Positions 62,645-64,000 of a stretch of DNA of 64,000 bases are shown here, piece after piece; position 1 is the stretch's first letter, and every line of letters begins with the position of its first letter. A model generated the notes under the pieces. That model had not been told where the DNA came from. It saw only the letters and a program-made list of their open reading frames with translations, and ran no database searches. The stretch lies in assembly GCF_005884405.1 (NCBI RefSeq), contig NZ_VCAO01000001.1, forward strand, positions 116,303 through 180,302, written 5' to 3'. The DNA comes from Qipengyuania marisflavi (GTDB lineage: Bacteria; Pseudomonadota; Alphaproteobacteria; Sphingomonadales; Sphingomonadaceae). A program made the translations under genes and the position numbers.

Positions 62645-63712
62645 TCAGCCGCCTTTCAGCAGATCCCCAATTCCATAGATCCGCGCCGCCGTACCCGCGA
62701 ACAGCGCATGCTTGTCACCCGCCGACGCCCCGCTGGTCAGCCGCTTGAACGTGTTCCACAACACCGGATAGCTGGCGCCCCAGCGGTCAACCGGATAGTT
62801 GCTTTCGAACATCGCACGGTCTGGCCCGAACGCCTCGATGCAGGTTTCGATATAGGGCCGCCACAGGCCCGCCAGATGCTCGGACGACTGACCCTTGGCC
62901 GGACCGTCATCGGGCATACCGCAGAATGGCATCGCCAGTCCGCCCAGCTTTACGCAGACATTGGGGCATTCGGCCAAGTCGTGGATCGCCCGCCGCCACC
63001 GGTCGAAGTTGTCATGCAGTTTGCCGTGATAGCTGGCGATGCCAAGCGGTGTGCCGCAATGGTCCAGCACGATGGACTGATCGGGAAAGGCGCGCGCCAG
63101 GTCGAGCACATCGCCCAATTGCGGCTCCAGCACCCACGCATCGAAGGTCAGGCCATGCTCGCCATAGGCCGCAAACCCTTCACGGAACGCGGCGCTGCCC
63201 AGCAGCCCCTGCGGCGCGTGGAACGGCGGGCCAAGCACCTCACGGTCGGCATCCCATGCGGCGGAGTGCCGGATGCCGCGAAACCGTCCGCCGCCCGCCG
63301 CAAGCAGCGCCTCGACCACGGGCTTCACCGCATCGCCCAATGTCAGATCGGCATGACCGACAATGCCCGCGCAGGGGCGGTATTTGCCATACAGCCCGCT
63401 CGCCCCCTGCGCCGCAACGCCGTTCACAAACTCGACCTCACCAACCGATTTGAGCGCCTCGCCCCGGCTCGCATTGTAGAACGCGCCGCATTCCATGAAG
63501 ACAGTGCCGATCACATTGTGCCCACTGTGGGTATCGGCATGCAGCGCATCGAAGGTGTAATGCGCCGCCCCGGCAAGCGCTGCGACAAAGGGATGGTGCG
63601 GCTCGGGAAAGGCCGGAACCACCGCGCGCAGATCCCACAGGTGATGATGCGGATCGATGATCGGCAAATCGGGTTCAAGGATCGCTTCGGATGCGGCGGG
63701 TGCTTGGGACAA
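62645..63712 (-). CDS. Amidohydrolase-family protein (COG3618/LigI-like TIM barrel)
   Basis: A 355-residue metal-dependent hydrolase. The N-terminal metal motif DPHHHLWDL, a central FRGIRHSAAWD, LDHCGTPLG, and MFESNYPVDRWG near the C-terminus fit the family of 2-pyrone-4,6-dicarboxylate lactonase and related lactonases. The reaction may be lactone hydrolysis in sugar-acid or aromatic catabolism, but the substrate is unassigned. Confidence 0.88.
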   Translation of the reverse strand: MSQAPAASEAILEPDLPIIDPHHHLWDLRAVVPAFPEPHHPFVAALAGAAHYTFDALHADTHSGHNVIGTVFMECGAFYNASRGEALKSVGEVEFVNGVAAQGASGLYGKYRPCAGIVGHADLTLGDAVKPVVEALLAAGGGRFRGIRHSAAWDADREVLGPPFHAPQGLLGSAAFREGFAAYGEHGLTFDAWVLEPQLGDVLDLARAFPDQSIVLDHCGTPLGIASYHGKLHDNFDRWRRAIHDLAECPNVCVKLGGLAMPFCGMPDDGPAKGQSSEHLAGLWRPYIETCIEAFGPDRAMFESNYPVDRWGASYPVLWNTFKRLTSGASAGDKHALFAGTAARIYGIGDLLKGG

Positions 63713-63781
63713 GAACGGTTCTCAATGGGTTGGGTCCGAATGTAGGACCAATGTTGGAGGTTCGTGCGCAAGCCCTACTGG

Positions 63782-63799
63782 ATGGAACACATGGAACAC
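63782..63799. repeat. Tandem 9-base repeat
   Basis: Two direct copies of ATGGAACAC lie side by side in the non-coding stretch upstream of the last gene. The GAAC units are five bases apart, so this is not the GAAC-N7-GAAC LexA form. No role is claimed. Confidence 0.6.
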
Positions 63800-63923
63800 G
63801 GTCCTGAAAGAGAAAAGTTGTAATCTGCGAAGCCCCGGGGGGCAGGGCATCTGTGCAAGCAGTCGAAATTGCGGAGGGTCATCTGGCGGCGATTAGCAAG
63901 TCTCGAGCGTGTAGGAAAATCAT

Positions 63924-64000
63924 ATGGCTGTAAGCGACCCAATAGCAGACGTTGACGAATTGGTGCATGTTCACGGAATGACGCTCAAGATTTTTGAAGC
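63924..64000 (+). CDS. Start of an unidentified protein, cut at the right edge
   Basis: ATG 63924 follows AGGA at eight bases and opens a frame to the window end (25 codons, MAVSDPIADVDELVHVHG...). Nothing is recognised. Local GC is near 47 percent, well below the rest of the window, so the gene may have a different origin. The 211 bases between the amidohydrolase start and this ATG hold only the tandem repeat. Confidence 0.45.
   Translation, partial: MAVSDPIADVDELVHVHGMTLKIFE

Noticed and set aside
63784..63798. Possible second LexA box in the ATGGAACAC repeat
   Set aside because: The two GAAC units are separated by five bases, not seven, so the spacing does not fit.
63657..63896. A 79-residue plus-strand frame at the right edge
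   Set aside because: It crosses the start of the amidohydrolase gene on the other strand and has no ribosome site or recognisable features.
1..64000. CRISPR arrays, insertion sequences, prophage genes, integrases
   Set aside because: No spaced repeat series, transposase, integrase or phage structural protein was seen. The three tRNA loci away from the Glu pair have ordinary flanks without attachment duplications.

Overview
The window is chromosomal DNA of an alphaproteobacterium. High GC, dense short intergenic gaps, DUF2842, ZapA with a 6S RNA gene next to the 5-FCL gene, the long-form isocitrate lyase with an adjacent ScfR/RamB-like regulator, and the TIGR03013/PrsK/PrsR set together point to Sphingomonadales, most likely Erythrobacteraceae. 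This placement is an inference from protein style, not a database result. No phage, insertion sequence or CRISPR array was seen. Only the last ~250 bases look compositionally different.

Layout. 1-4.0 kb: 3' end of recG, a low-molecular-weight tyrosine phosphatase, a CHASE3-GGDEF diguanylate cyclase, tRNA-Pro(CGG) and thyA. 4.0-7.7 kb: a branched-chain 2-oxoacid dehydrogenase operon (E1 alpha, E1 beta, E2) behind a good -35/-10 promoter. 7.8-10.1 kb: a secreted protein, tRNA-Asp, DUF2842, 5-formyl-THF cyclo-ligase, 6S RNA, zapA and a small coiled-coil gene. 10.3-17.5 kb: central carbon genes tkt, gap, pgk, a flavodoxin-like reductase, class I aldolase, and thiE. 17.6-21.9 kb: cell-wall genes (L,D-transpeptidase, M23 peptidase), efp and an inositol-phosphatase gene. 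21.9-26.9 kb: tRNA-Leu(CAA), an SLC13 permease, an EptA-like membrane sulfatase-fold protein and an M20 amidohydrolase. 27-30.8 kb: glyoxylate shunt (aceA) with its probable regulator. 30.9-37.5 kb: XrtA/PEP-CTERM-associated sugar transferase, PrsK, PrsR and a TPR lipoprotein. 37.5-44.3 kb: transporters, DUF475, panB, a PNPOx-like protein, a PilZ protein and an alpha-carbonic anhydrase. 44.5-47.2 kb: a two-gene radical-SAM/UdgX DNA-repair operon. 47.3-48.7 kb: LysE and extensin-like genes. 48.7-57.4 kb: the whole phosphate regulon on the minus strand (phoR, oprP-like porin, pstSCAB, phoU, phoB). 57.4-64 kb: two tRNA-Glu, recJ, a flavodoxin-like gene, an unknown gene, an AHH-type nuclease, nitronate monooxygenase and an amidohydrolase, then the start of a low-GC gene.

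How the parts work together. The Pho block is self-contained: PhoR and PhoB sense and respond, the porin and PstSCAB import phosphate, and PhoU restrains the kinase. Triple 11-bp PhoB repeats precede both the porin and pstS. The radical-SAM/UdgX pair sits directly behind a perfect GAAC-N7-GAAC site, the alphaproteobacterial LexA operator pattern, which suggests SOS control. The TIGR03013/PrsK/PrsR genes normally belong to an exosortase (XrtA) exopolysaccharide/protein-sorting locus, but no exosortase is present in this window.

The best leads are the LexA site with a possibly leaderless start, the 6S RNA with a promoter inside the zapA 3' end, and two genes whose conserved N-termini lack any ATG, GTG or TTG start (the ScfR-like regulator and the AHH nuclease). 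No wholly new multi-gene system is claimed.
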